DNA of 64,000 nt from LZORAL124-50-18 sp051208045. Lineage in GTDB: Bacteria > Pseudomonadota > Gammaproteobacteria > Pseudomonadales > Oleiphilaceae. The stretch lies in assembly GCA_051208045.1 (NCBI GenBank), contig JBPJFY010000002.1:124001-188000 (forward strand). Reading direction: 5' to 3'. The number at the start of each line of letters is the position of its first letter. Within the stretch, counting starts at the first letter, position 1. The notes under the pieces were generated by a model, which did not search any database, had not been told where the DNA came from, and saw nothing but the letters and a program-made list of their open reading frames with translations. A program made the translations under genes and the position numbers. This document shows positions 31,855 to 40,919 of this stretch, piece by piece.

Positions 31855-33000
31855 ATGGATTTCGAGAAACTGCTTCGCCTAATGGTAGAAAAGGGTGGGT
31901 CGGACCTGTTTATCACCGCAGGGGTGCCCCCAAGCATCAAAATCAATGGCAAGATCATGCCGGTCACCAAAACCGCGCTGACACCGGAGCAGACTCGGGA
32001 AACGGTGCTTGGCTGTATGACCGACGATCAGCGGGAGACGTTCCAGCAGCATCACGAATGTAACTTCGCCATCAGTGCGCGTGGCATCGGTCGATTCCGG
32101 GTCAGTGCCTTTTATCAGCGCAACCTGGCGGGCATGGTGCTGCGTCGGATTGAGACCAATATTCCGAAAATTGAGGATCTGCAGTTGCCCGAAGTGTTAC
32201 GCGATCTGTCGATGACCAAGCGCGGGTTGATTATCTTCGTTGGCGCGACGGGCACCGGTAAGTCCACTTCGCTTGCCGCGATGATCGGGCATCGGAATCG
32301 CAACAGCAAAGGGCACATTATCTCCATCGAAGATCCGATTGAATTTATTCATCAGCACCAGGGATGTATCGTCACCCAGCGTGAGGTGGGGATTGATACG
32401 GAAACCTTTGAGGTTGCCCTGAAGAACACGTTGCGGCAAGCACCGGATGTGATTCTGATCGGGGAGGTGCGTTCCGCAGATACCATGAACCACGCGGTCG
32501 TGTTTGCGGAAACCGGTCACCTGTGTTTGTGTACGTTGCACGCCAACAACGCCAACCAGGCGCTGGATCGGATCATCAACTTCTTCCCGCCCGAACACCA
32601 CAATCAGGTGTGGATGGATCTGTCCCTCAACCTGAAGGCGATCATTGCGCAGCAGCTGATACCTACGCCGGATGGAAAAGGCAGACGCGCAGCAATTGAA
32701 GTGTTGATCAACTCGCCGTTAGCGGCGGACATCATTCGAAAGGCCGAAGTGCACAAACTGAAAGAGCTGATGACCAAGTCTCGGGAAATGGGCATGCAAA
32801 CGTTTGATCAGGCCCTGTATGACCTGTATTCGTCGGGTGAAATTACCTATGAAGATGCACTGGCGCACGCGGATTCCGCGAACGACCTGCGCCTGATGAT
32901 CAAGCTGGGCAACGAAACCGATTCGGAAACCCTAGGCTCTTCCATCGGCAGCCTGATGATCGAAGAAGACAACGACAACATGGGCACGCGGTTCCGCTAA
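31855..33000 (+). CDS. pilU: PilT-like accessory ATPase PilU
   Basis: It is a PilT paralogue that needs PilT for its effect on retraction. Walker A is GATGTGKST, the Asp box is EDPIEFIH and the Walker B region is DVILIGEVRS. The C-terminal extension after residue 340 (acidic, EEDNDNMGTRF) is typical of PilU. ATG 31855 is preferred because AAGGAGA lies six bases upstream; an overlapping GTG at 31852 is less well spaced. Its stop codon is adjacent to the end of the convergent srf operon. Confidence 0.96.
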   Translation: MDFEKLLRLMVEKGGSDLFITAGVPPSIKINGKIMPVTKTALTPEQTRETVLGCMTDDQRETFQQHHECNFAISARGIGRFRVSAFYQRNLAGMVLRRIETNIPKIEDLQLPEVLRDLSMTKRGLIIFVGATGTGKSTSLAAMIGHRNRNSKGHIISIEDPIEFIHQHQGCIVTQREVGIDTETFEVALKNTLRQAPDVILIGEVRSADTMNHAVVFAETGHLCLCTLHANNANQALDRIINFFPPEHHNQVWMDLSLNLKAIIAQQLIPTPDGKGRRAAIEVLINSPLAADIIRKAEVHKLKELMTKSREMGMQTFDQALYDLYSSGEITYEDALAHADSANDLRLMIKLGNETDSETLGSSIGSLMIEEDNDNMGTRFR

Positions 33001-34068
33001 CTACTCACATCCCCCACGCACGGCATCATACGCAATGCCGTGCTGAGACAGGTACGCCACAATATCCTGGCCACCCAAGGCAAAATTGATTTTTGCCGGT
33101 GGCTCCCCCGGCGTGGCAATGAACGTGTTGATGCCCACCACTGCACCACACCGATTGATCAATGGGCCGCCACTGTTGCCGCCATGAATTTCCGCCGTAT
33201 GCGAGAGCGTGGGCACGCGGAATCTGGATTCGTTGATCGAGCTGACAATGCCATCGGTCACGATGTAGGGGGGCAGGCGGTTTTGGTTGAGATCCACCAG
33301 CCCGGAGATAATGTCCCGATACACGCCGGGGTACCCAGCGGAAATCACCCCCATCAGCTGTGACACATCGCTGTTGATTGCCAGCGTTCCCGGTGCCTGC
33401 AACCCGTGTGTGCTTAAAATAGCGTAGTCGCGCCCGCCAAACGCGCGCTGATAATCTACCTGAACTATCTGTGCCGGTGCAGATTGCTGTGCCACGTCAC
33501 TGAACACACGGAGCGTATCCGGTTGAATGCCATCGACCACGTGCGCGTTGGTCAAAATGTGGGTGGGGGAGATGAAAAAGCCGGTGCCGGTGTTATACGC
33601 GCTTTGGCTTCCTTTGGCTTTGGCCGCAACGAACACCACCGCCTGTGCCGCCAGTGATTGCAACGCGCGGGGTTTGAGCGGTGCTCCGGTGATTTCTACA
33701 GGCGCGGGTAACTCGGCGGGCACATGAGAGGGGCGCGAGGTGTCATTTTGGGGGGATGGTGCCTGACATTGCATAGCGCTCATGTCCTGCTCTGCCTGGG
33801 TGATCGCGCGTTTCAGCAGTGCATTCTGGGCTGTTTGCATGGTCAACAGGTCACTCAATGCCTGTTCATCGGCAACCGCGGGTTGCGCGGGTGCGGCCTC
33901 GCCGGTTGTCACTGGTTTGATGAGCCAGCCGATGAGCACAGCACTCACGATGAGCAGCAAGACGCCGGTTGGCCAGGCAGCCTTGCGTACGTACCAGGGG
34001 AGAGGTGGCTGTTCCGGGTTAGTCTGAGAGGTCAAAGGCCAGAATCTCCTCGTGCGTCGAACTCGCAT
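33001..34068 (-). CDS. Membrane-anchored trypsin-like serine protease of the srf operon
   Basis: The 355-residue protein has one membrane helix (about 33-52) after a basic cytoplasmic N-terminus. A short helical segment (62-100) and a chymotrypsin-fold protease domain follow. The catalytic triad is complete: His176 (ILTNAHVV), Asp214 (GGRDYAIL) and Ser299 (HGGNSGGPL). There is no PDZ domain. The predicted topology puts the protease in the periplasm. The ATG overlaps the srfA stop (TGATG), so the two are coupled. It is the last gene of the operon. A protease is not part of the classical srfABC set, so a processing or signalling role in the complex is inferred. Confidence 0.85.
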   Translation of the reverse strand: MRVRRTRRFWPLTSQTNPEQPPLPWYVRKAAWPTGVLLLIVSAVLIGWLIKPVTTGEAAPAQPAVADEQALSDLLTMQTAQNALLKRAITQAEQDMSAMQCQAPSPQNDTSRPSHVPAELPAPVEITGAPLKPRALQSLAAQAVVFVAAKAKGSQSAYNTGTGFFISPTHILTNAHVVDGIQPDTLRVFSDVAQQSAPAQIVQVDYQRAFGGRDYAILSTHGLQAPGTLAINSDVSQLMGVISAGYPGVYRDIISGLVDLNQNRLPPYIVTDGIVSSINESRFRVPTLSHTAEIHGGNSGGPLINRCGAVVGINTFIATPGEPPAKINFALGGQDIVAYLSQHGIAYDAVRGGCE

Positions 34069-35504
34069 CAAACACGCTTTCTTCGCTCAAATACGGCATG
34101 CAAAGGCTGCATGCGCTGTTGAATAATAATGCAGTTGGCTTGGCCGCGGTCATCCAGGCGACACTCCACCTGGTGCTCGGAGTAACTGCGATGGCCCCCA
34201 GGGCAGCTGGCAGGCGTGGCGGTGATATGCAGCACGCACTGCTGTGAACCGGAGTCCGGGGATGATTCGACATCCTGGGCCGTACCGGAAGCGGCTTTGA
34301 ATTCTGCTTTCGCATTGCCTCTACACTGGCTTTCGTCGACCTGAATCACCCCGATTTTGCCGTGGCCACGTGGATCAAAATCATAGTGCACCAGCACCGG
34401 CTCGCCAGACGTTGCATTGGTTAATTGATTGGAGTGCGACTGCCAGCGTCCCGCAAGACGTTCGATATCGCAACTTTCAACCACTTTTTCGATCTCTTCC
34501 GGAGGCGCAGCCTGGGCCTCGGGGGGCGGGTCATCGGGTGCGGGTTGATCGGCGGGTACGTCAGGTGCCTGTGCCATGGGAGCAGGTGCTGGCGAGACCT
34601 TGGGATAGTAGGTTTCATCCGGGCCGCACTGGCAATCCGTAATTTTTGCACGCAGTGCAGATAGCTGGCGTTGCAGTTGGGCTTGCTCCTCTGCGGCCGT
34701 ATGTAACTGTTCCGTGACGCTGCTGCCGCTCGAACGCGATGATCCTGTGCTGTGTTGAACCGCGTTTTTGAATGCGTTCACCGCGATCAGCAGCAGGGCC
34801 AGCAAAAACATCAACGCAGCTGTACCCCAGAGAATTCGACCGGCAAAGCGAAGCAGGTCAACGTGCTCTCTGGGCATCACCCAGGGGGTGACGGTGGCCG
34901 CGTGGGCTGCGTTATGCACAGCCTCGACTCGCGCTTTGTCGGGTGGTTCCTCCGACGTTGAACTCTGGGGCGCTGCTTCCGGCTCGGGAATAGGAGGGGC
35001 CGCGGCTGGGGATGCCTCCGGGAGTGCAGGATGCGTCAAGGCGATGTATTTATCCAGCAATGCCGGGTAGTCGTTCGCTTCCTGCTGGAAGCCCCAGAAG
35101 ATCGCTACCGGTTGTTCACCAACGAGGAAGCGGTACTCGGCGGCCGGGGGGTGTGCCGCTGCGCGCAGGGCGTGTGCCAATGCGGTTTGCGATGGGTCGG
35201 TGGTGGCCTGATAGCGGTCGGCCAGCGAGCGCAGCCGCTGTCTGAGCGTTTCAATTTCACCGACCAGCTGGATCTGTTCGTTCTGGGAGAGCTCGGCAAA
35301 ACCTCGTACCGGGGCGGAATGACGTGCATACCAATCAATCTGGTCGCTCTGGGCGTCATACACGGGCTCAGCCAGGTAGCGTGCATCCTGCTCGCCCAGG
35401 TCTCGAGTGATTTGCTGGTGGAGCTGGACGGACAGAAGATACGCGGGACGGTGCGTCGCATGGACCGGTTTTCCTACCCGCGTCGTGGCGAGGAGTAGCG
35501 CCAT
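34068..35504 (-). CDS. srfA: SrfA family protein
   Basis: The N-terminus (about 1-140) follows the SrfA pattern: GKPVHATHRPAYLLSVQL, YLAEPV..., DQIDWYA and RFLVGEQPVAIFWGF. A Pro/Ala linker leads to one membrane helix (about 224-244), then a periplasmic coiled coil (262-290), a Cys pair (CQC) and a Pro-rich stretch. A C-terminal Cys-containing beta domain follows (LAGRWQSHSNQLTNATSGEP, CRGNAKAEF, SCPGGHRSYSEHQVEC). In Salmonella srfA accompanies srfB and srfC and is called a virulence factor; its biochemical role is unknown. The ATG overlaps the upstream TAXI gene stop (TAATG), and its own stop overlaps the protease start. Here it follows srfB and srfC instead of leading them. Confidence 0.75.
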   Translation of the reverse strand: MALLLATTRVGKPVHATHRPAYLLSVQLHQQITRDLGEQDARYLAEPVYDAQSDQIDWYARHSAPVRGFAELSQNEQIQLVGEIETLRQRLRSLADRYQATTDPSQTALAHALRAAAHPPAAEYRFLVGEQPVAIFWGFQQEANDYPALLDKYIALTHPALPEASPAAAPPIPEPEAAPQSSTSEEPPDKARVEAVHNAAHAATVTPWVMPREHVDLLRFAGRILWGTAALMFLLALLLIAVNAFKNAVQHSTGSSRSSGSSVTEQLHTAAEEQAQLQRQLSALRAKITDCQCGPDETYYPKVSPAPAPMAQAPDVPADQPAPDDPPPEAQAAPPEEIEKVVESCDIERLAGRWQSHSNQLTNATSGEPVLVHYDFDPRGHGKIGVIQVDESQCRGNAKAEFKAASGTAQDVESSPDSGSQQCVLHITATPASCPGGHRSYSEHQVECRLDDRGQANCIIIQQRMQPLHAVFERRKRV

Positions 35505-36613
35505 TACTCCTGCCCGTGCTCGATCCGGCAAATGTTACGGCGCATCATGTCCTGAATATCGGCACAAGGGTCCTGGGGATTGCCGCCCCGCTGGGTGGAG
35601 ACCGCTTTGGTGCTGTTGCCACCGCCGGAAGTTCGACCCCAGGTGCAGGTGTCTTTTGGCCAGTCGCCCACATCGGCATACAGGTCAACTTCCTGCCATT
35701 TGGCGTGACCGTTCTGCTTCAGCCAGTTCATGTTGCTGCGTAAAGCGTCACCCACGCGGGAGAATTGCGCACAACGCTTGGTGTAATAACTGTTCACGGG
35801 TTGGGAAAAGTCGAAGGCGACCAGCAAAGCCTTTACTGCGGCGGTATTGACGGACTTTTCGAGCCAGGGGTAGTCAGCCGGGCCGATACTGCTCTTCACG
35901 TACGGCAGTTTGCGCGTAAAACTGTCGGGATTAATATCCAGGAAGTGCACGTTGGCAAATTGCTCGGGGTAGTGTGGCTTGAGTTTGCCGAGCCCGGAGA
36001 AAAAGCTGACCGGCTTGCCCGCGACGAAAATCATCGCATCCAAATCCCCTTGTAATACACCTTGCGCCGCGTCTCCTTTGGAGGTGTACTCAATGCGCGG
36101 TTTAATCCCGGCATAATCAAACAGTGTAACGGCGGTCAGCCAGGAGCCTCCCCCTTCGCTGCCAACAGCAACACGTTTGCCATCCAGGTCTTTCAGTGAC
36201 TGAATGCTTTTACGCGCGAAGATATGCACTTCTTCTTTGTAGAGCGGTGCCATCAGTCGCAGGCGGTCAGCCAGTTTTTTGTTTTCCGAATCACCGGAAA
36301 AACGCAGATAACTGATGACGTCAGACTGCACAATGCCAAAGCCTGCGTTCTCCTTGCTGGCCATTCGCAGGATGTTTTTTAACGATCCGGCGGAATCTTT
36401 GACATCCACCGCGACGCCATGATTCTTGACGACATTCGCGATGTCCTGACCAATCTTGATGTACGTACCCGATGCCGATCCGGTGACCATGCCGATGACG
36501 TCTTTGTCCGTGTCGCTGATGCTCTGTGCGTGTGCGCCCAGGCTGAAGCTCAGCGCAGCGCACAGCACAGCAGTCCATTTGAGGGGGTGAAATTTCAGTG
36601 TTAGGTTCCGCAT
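35504..36613 (-). CDS. TAXI family solute-binding protein of the srf operon
   Basis: A signal peptide (residues 1-29, ending GAHA) precedes a TAXI-type periplasmic binding protein: MVTGSASGTYIKIGQDIANV, DSAGSLKNILRM, GIVQSDVISYL, KRVAVGSEGGGSWLTA and MIFVAGKPVSFF. TAXI proteins normally feed TRAP transporters, but no TRAP permease is encoded here. The C-terminal extension of about 60 residues contains Cys residues (KDTCTWGR, DPCADIQ, RNICRIE), unusual for the family. The gene is 19 bp after the Ig-domain gene and overlaps srfA by one base. I infer that it senses a ligand for the membrane complex instead of serving transport. Confidence 0.85.
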   Translation of the reverse strand: MRNLTLKFHPLKWTAVLCAALSFSLGAHAQSISDTDKDVIGMVTGSASGTYIKIGQDIANVVKNHGVAVDVKDSAGSLKNILRMASKENAGFGIVQSDVISYLRFSGDSENKKLADRLRLMAPLYKEEVHIFARKSIQSLKDLDGKRVAVGSEGGGSWLTAVTLFDYAGIKPRIEYTSKGDAAQGVLQGDLDAMIFVAGKPVSFFSGLGKLKPHYPEQFANVHFLDINPDSFTRKLPYVKSSIGPADYPWLEKSVNTAAVKALLVAFDFSQPVNSYYTKRCAQFSRVGDALRSNMNWLKQNGHAKWQEVDLYADVGDWPKDTCTWGRTSGGGNSTKAVSTQRGGNPQDPCADIQDMMRRNICRIEHGQE

Positions 36614-36632
36614 GAATAGAGTTCTCCGATGA

Positions 36633-38066
36633 TTATCTCGCCATGATTTTGACCGTTCCCGTGGCGGTCTGGCCATGGGCATCCTGGATCTGGTAGGTAA
36701 ACTGGTCGTCGCCCAGGGTGTCACTCAACCAGGTGTAAATCAGCCGTTGGCCACCTTCGACCGTGACCAGACCATGTGACGGGCGCTGCACAATCGCGGC
36801 AATCACCGGGGAGTCACCGTGGTCATTATCAAGTACTGTGAGCGGTACAGGTTCCCCCGGCCTTACCCGGTACGTATCGTTCGTCGCCATCAATGGTGTT
36901 ATCATGGGTGGGTCAGGCTCAGTGACGGGTGCTGCTGGGGCTGCAATCCTGGGTTTGGTGGGCTCCGGGAGCGGCTTGGGCTGCACATCTGGTTTGGGCT
37001 GCGCTTCTCGCTCGGGTTTCACTTCTGGTTCGGGCTGTACTTCTGGTTTAGGCATGGGCCGCGCAACGTCAGGCTTCGCTGGCGGTACCACCGGTGGAGG
37101 CGTGACCTCTGGCGCTGGGTTTGCCGCAGTATCATCTGTTGCGTTTTGCTCTTTATCTGAGAGCAGAAGGTAGCCAATCACCGCCAGTAGGATCAATACG
37201 ATGATTACCGGAATCAGCCACTTCAGCGGGCTGCTTTGTGCAGGCTGTGTAGCGTTCGGTGGAAGCGCTGCGCCGGTGGATGGAGGTGTTTGCGCAGGCT
37301 GGGGTGCCGCAGCGTGCTGTTGGGCAGGCGTGGGCTCTGCCTGCGCGGCCTTTGCCGGTTCCTGTGTGGTTTTGGGTGCGGTTTGGGCGTCTTGAGCGCT
37401 GGCTGCTTCAGGAGTCTCGTCTGCGGCGTCCGGCTCTGCTTCGAACTGGTCTTCAGTGAATGCGTCGGTCTCGAAGGTTTCCTCCGGTTCGAATGAGTCC
37501 TCCGGTTGCGCTGCTGACTCCGCGGCAGCCGGATCTTGTGCAAACTGTTCTTCCTCTTCAAAACTGGCCGGCTGATAGTCGTCGCTGGCGAAGTTGATCT
37601 TGTCAGGATCGTAGTCGGAGGCTTCGTAGTCACTGCCATCGGACAGGGCGTCCTGTGCTTCGCTGATGTAACCAAAGTTTGCCGGGCTTTCTGCCGGACC
37701 ACTCGCTGCGGCGCTTTCCGGCTCCCGGATCTCAGGCCAGTGAAACACGGTGGTCAGCGTTTTGCTGCCCGCTTTCAAGTGCATCTCATAAGAACGTGGT
37801 TCCATTTCCAGCGCGAGGTCCGGCGACATGGCAAACTTGATGCTCTCCTGTTGCCCCTTCCCCTGTTGACCAGCTCCCTGTTGGGTGACCCCGAACCAGC
37901 AGGGAGTCGATTGCCATCCCAGGGTGCCCAGAAATTCATCCTGGCTGCCCGGCTTTTTGAAGGCTACCTGCAACGGGGTGGCCGATGACGCCGGCAGTCC
38001 GCGTATGGTGAGTACGGCGTTGCCAGGCTCCTGATTGAAGTCCTCGGTGATGGATACTACCTGCAC
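36633..38066 (-). CDS. Single-pass membrane protein with periplasmic Ig-like domain (srf operon)
   Basis: GTG 38066 is chosen for the AAGGAG site 11 bases upstream. Residues 1-110 form a beta-rich cytoplasmic domain (VSITEDFNQEPGNAVLTI, FAMSPDLALEMEPRSYEMHL) that I do not recognise. A long acidic, low-complexity linker (115-280) follows, then one membrane helix (283-303) and a Pro/Glu/Lys/Val-rich periplasmic spacer (310-390). A C-terminal cadherin/Ig-like domain (395-477; NDTYRVRPGEPVPLTVLDND, DDQFTYQIQDAHGQTATG) ends the protein. The spacer could span part of the periplasm. It lies between srfC and the TAXI gene. Confidence 0.75.
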   Translation of the reverse strand: MQVVSITEDFNQEPGNAVLTIRGLPASSATPLQVAFKKPGSQDEFLGTLGWQSTPCWFGVTQQGAGQQGKGQQESIKFAMSPDLALEMEPRSYEMHLKAGSKTLTTVFHWPEIREPESAAASGPAESPANFGYISEAQDALSDGSDYEASDYDPDKINFASDDYQPASFEEEEQFAQDPAAAESAAQPEDSFEPEETFETDAFTEDQFEAEPDAADETPEAASAQDAQTAPKTTQEPAKAAQAEPTPAQQHAAAPQPAQTPPSTGAALPPNATQPAQSSPLKWLIPVIIVLILLAVIGYLLLSDKEQNATDDTAANPAPEVTPPPVVPPAKPDVARPMPKPEVQPEPEVKPEREAQPKPDVQPKPLPEPTKPRIAAPAAPVTEPDPPMITPLMATNDTYRVRPGEPVPLTVLDNDHGDSPVIAAIVQRPSHGLVTVEGGQRLIYTWLSDTLGDDQFTYQIQDAHGQTATGTVKIMAR

Positions 38067-38109
38067 AGGGTTCTGTCTCCTTGGTTGCGCGCGTGTCGTG
38101 GTGGTGCAC

Positions 38110-40791
38110 TCAGGGCGCAATGTGTTCCAGCAATGCGGCAAGTTGACCGTTTGCTTCCGGATTAAAGTACGCATCTCCACCAGCCGCGCCCGAAGGATCG
38201 TACGTGGCGTTAAGAGTGACAAATTCCAGATAGGCTTTCAACCAGTCCCGCGTATATCGGCGCTCATAATGTTGCGGCGCTTCCTCCAGAATCGGCAGTC
38301 CAGCGTGTCGTTGGCGCTTGGCAAACACAGGATTTGCGCCCACCGCCGGTCGCTCGCTCTCCGTCATGGCGCTGAACCCCAGATAATTCACGAAATCACT
38401 GATCAATCGTGCGGCCTGGCGAGACGGCAGTTTAATCGCATCGTGAATAGTCAGGCGCTTGCTTTCTGTTCGTGCGATCACCTCGGCCATTCGGGCCCGC
38501 AATGTCAGTCGAGAACTGCCGCCGCTCAACTCTTTGATGATGTTATGCATGGTGCCCGTCGAAATGCGGTAAAACGCCAGTGCAGCGGCGTCCTCCGCCA
38601 GCTCATTGAGCCGTGAGATCCAGGTCGTCAATACTTCGCTGGCAAACGCTTCGGCGACTGGCGAGTGCGCGTTACCCGGCGATGGCGAGGCATTCGCGGT
38701 TGCGGCGGGATCGTCCAGAATTCCCGCCAGGATGGACAGGTCGCCACCGGTGGAAGGGGCGTCAGTCTCTTCGGTCGGCGACGTTTCGTCGCTTAATCCC
38801 TGACGCGCGAGTCGATAGTAAATTCGGCCGATTTCATCCTCGGGAAGGTGCAGCTCGCTCAAGAGGTTGCCAAAGCGCTGCGCTTCCACGCAGGTCACCA
38901 GATCCTTGAGCGTGTCTCTGGCTTCCTCCTGCCGTTTAGCGACCATCGCTGCCTGGTCGTCGCCAACGAAGTAAGGCAGCATATGCTCGCGCATATCCTG
39001 GCAGAGTCTTCGGATCTGGTGGCCCAATTGCCCGGATTTCAACGCGGGATCACAGATCCCCCCGAGTTGTTCAGCGAGGTAGCCAACACCGCCACTGTTC
39101 GGGGTGAGCGCTTCATCGAAAGCCCGTTGCGCGTCCTGGAAGTGTCGGGTGACCCGCGCATTGCCGAGAAACCCTTGCCGCAACTTGTCGACGCGCGCGC
39201 GCTCTCGTGGGGACTCCACCATGCCTGTTTCATGGCCGTTTTCATCGTATTGAAAAATGTGCTTGGCCATGTAGTTCGGATTACGAATCCAGAACACGTT
39301 GTTGAATGGCGCAGACGGGGTCCAATGTTCCACCCAGTCATGCTGTTTGCCCAGGAACTCCCAGACAGAGGCATGCAAACGCGTTTCCCACTGATTGACA
39401 TAATCTTCGTCTTTCTCGCCGACACCCTGTTTTTCCTCAAACTCTTTGTCGAACATCGTGAGGGCGAGAAACAGCGTCACCGGTTTGCCCTGGCGTTCCT
39501 CCGGCGTATCGCCATGGGTATCCGATATCCACTCAAATACCGCTTCCGGCAGGGAGTTAACGTCCTGATTGCTGGAAGCGACACAGAGAATCATGCTGGT
39601 GAGTTCCCGATCCTCCCGGTAACGTCGGTAGAGAAAATCTACCTTTCCCCGCAGGAAAAATTTGGGGAGGCCGTTTTTTTTCACCAGAAAGGTTTCGACA
39701 TCCTCGATTTCCTCGCGGGCGCGATAGCCGGGAAAGTCCAGCAGATCGGTGTAGTCGAAATAGTCATAGGGTCGGTCGGCCATCTGAATGACCAGCTCGG
39801 CGATCAAGGCCGCAAAGTCGCAGCGGCGCAACGTTACCGAGTTGCCACTGGCCGAACGCACCGTGAGTTGCTCGGAGGTGGCTTCGCCCAGCGCGCCAAT
39901 GGTTGCGACGTCGATCACGCTGTTTTCCCGGGGCAGCAACGCACCGGGCTGGTTGCCCTGGGCTTCCAATGGGCAGTACGCCATGGGTTGATGGCCGAGC
40001 TGATGCAGCGCTTCACTCAGGCGTACATACAGTTGTGTAAAGGGCGCCAGGCCGCCCCAGAACAGTGAGAGCAGGGTGCCGCGCTCTTGCACGGGCAGAC
40101 AGGGGATGAGTGCGATCAACTGGTTCCAGACGGTGTCATCCAGGCCCTCCAACCGCGAAATACCTCGGAAGTAGCGGGCCAGGTAGTTGCGTAAATCGTA
40201 GATGTCCCGCTCACTCAGCGCACCCGTCGGGGCAGGTTGGCGGGCTGTGCCCGCCTCTGTCAGCGCCGCCTGAATCTCGTCATCGCTGAGAGGGAGAATC
40301 GCGCTTGCCTGCACGTCGGAAAAGTACGAATTGGCAATGATTTTGATGATGTCCAGCTCGCTCAACAGGCGCACAACGACCGGCGCGTCCGGGTAGGGGG
40401 AGGTGGTGGGCTGGATCGTGAACCGGGTGACGATGCCGGTGGACTCTTTGCCACCGCCGGGATTGATTTCCTTGATAAAGTCGGCCCGCCGATCGCCAAA
40501 ACAGGCGACCAGTGGTGCAGTGCCTTTTCGTGCCAGCGCAGAGATCAGGTACGATTTTCCTGCCTGGCTGGGGCCAAAGACCGCTACCCCCATCGGCCGG
40601 CTGGCGGCGCGCTGCATCTGTTCGAACTGGCGGCCGTAGCGATTGAACCGATTGCGAATCGCCATGGCATCCTGACCGACGAGGTCGGGGTACTGGCGGC
40701 TCCACTGAATGAAGTCGGTGGCAATTTTGTCTCCGGTTTCACACTGTGTCGCCAGGGGCTGGCGGCTTATCGGGGTAGGGGCGTCTGTCAC
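38110..40791 (-). CDS. srfC: SrfC family protein, dynamin-like GTPase
   Basis: The 893-residue protein matches the bacterial virulence factor family SrfC. A P-loop GPSQAGKS lies at 73-80, a switch-I-like STGIVTRF at about 117-124 and a G3-like DFPGYR at 352-357. A hydrophobic strand (LTSMILCVASS) and a long helical C-terminal half follow. The order is that of a large dynamin-like GTPase, but the NKxD motif is not obvious. GTG 40791 has AGGA about eight bases upstream. It is cytosolic, follows srfB after a 128-bp gap with tandem repeats, and is the partner NTPase of SrfB. Confidence 0.85.
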   Translation of the reverse strand: MTDAPTPISRQPLATQCETGDKIATDFIQWSRQYPDLVGQDAMAIRNRFNRYGRQFEQMQRAASRPMGVAVFGPSQAGKSYLISALARKGTAPLVACFGDRRADFIKEINPGGGKESTGIVTRFTIQPTTSPYPDAPVVVRLLSELDIIKIIANSYFSDVQASAILPLSDDEIQAALTEAGTARQPAPTGALSERDIYDLRNYLARYFRGISRLEGLDDTVWNQLIALIPCLPVQERGTLLSLFWGGLAPFTQLYVRLSEALHQLGHQPMAYCPLEAQGNQPGALLPRENSVIDVATIGALGEATSEQLTVRSASGNSVTLRRCDFAALIAELVIQMADRPYDYFDYTDLLDFPGYRAREEIEDVETFLVKKNGLPKFFLRGKVDFLYRRYREDRELTSMILCVASSNQDVNSLPEAVFEWISDTHGDTPEERQGKPVTLFLALTMFDKEFEEKQGVGEKDEDYVNQWETRLHASVWEFLGKQHDWVEHWTPSAPFNNVFWIRNPNYMAKHIFQYDENGHETGMVESPRERARVDKLRQGFLGNARVTRHFQDAQRAFDEALTPNSGGVGYLAEQLGGICDPALKSGQLGHQIRRLCQDMREHMLPYFVGDDQAAMVAKRQEEARDTLKDLVTCVEAQRFGNLLSELHLPEDEIGRIYYRLARQGLSDETSPTEETDAPSTGGDLSILAGILDDPAATANASPSPGNAHSPVAEAFASEVLTTWISRLNELAEDAAALAFYRISTGTMHNIIKELSGGSSRLTLRARMAEVIARTESKRLTIHDAIKLPSRQAARLISDFVNYLGFSAMTESERPAVGANPVFAKRQRHAGLPILEEAPQHYERRYTRDWLKAYLEFVTLNATYDPSGAAGGDAYFNPEANGQLAALLEHIAP

Positions 40792-40813
40792 CGTGTCATC
40801 CTATGTATTGTGG

Positions 40814-40877
40814 TGTTGTGGCGTAGTGGATTTGTTGCATAGTGGTTTTGTGCCGTAGCGGTTCAGTGGCACAGTGG
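40814..40877. repeat. Four tandem 16-bp repeats between srfB and srfC
   Basis: On the minus strand four consecutive 16-base units follow the consensus CCACTAYGCCACAAAA: 40862-40877, 40846-40861, 40830-40845 and 40814-40829. The array ends about 22 bases before the srfC start codon. It could tune expression of srfC relative to srfB. Confidence 0.75.
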
Positions 40878-40919
40878 CCAGATGGATTGAAATCACTCGC
40901 CTTTCGATCAAAGTGCGCA

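Noticed and set aside
38848..40068. 406-codon open frame on the plus strand
   Set aside because: It is antisense to srfC, whose P-loop and family layout are clear; the frame is a by-product of GC-rich codon use.
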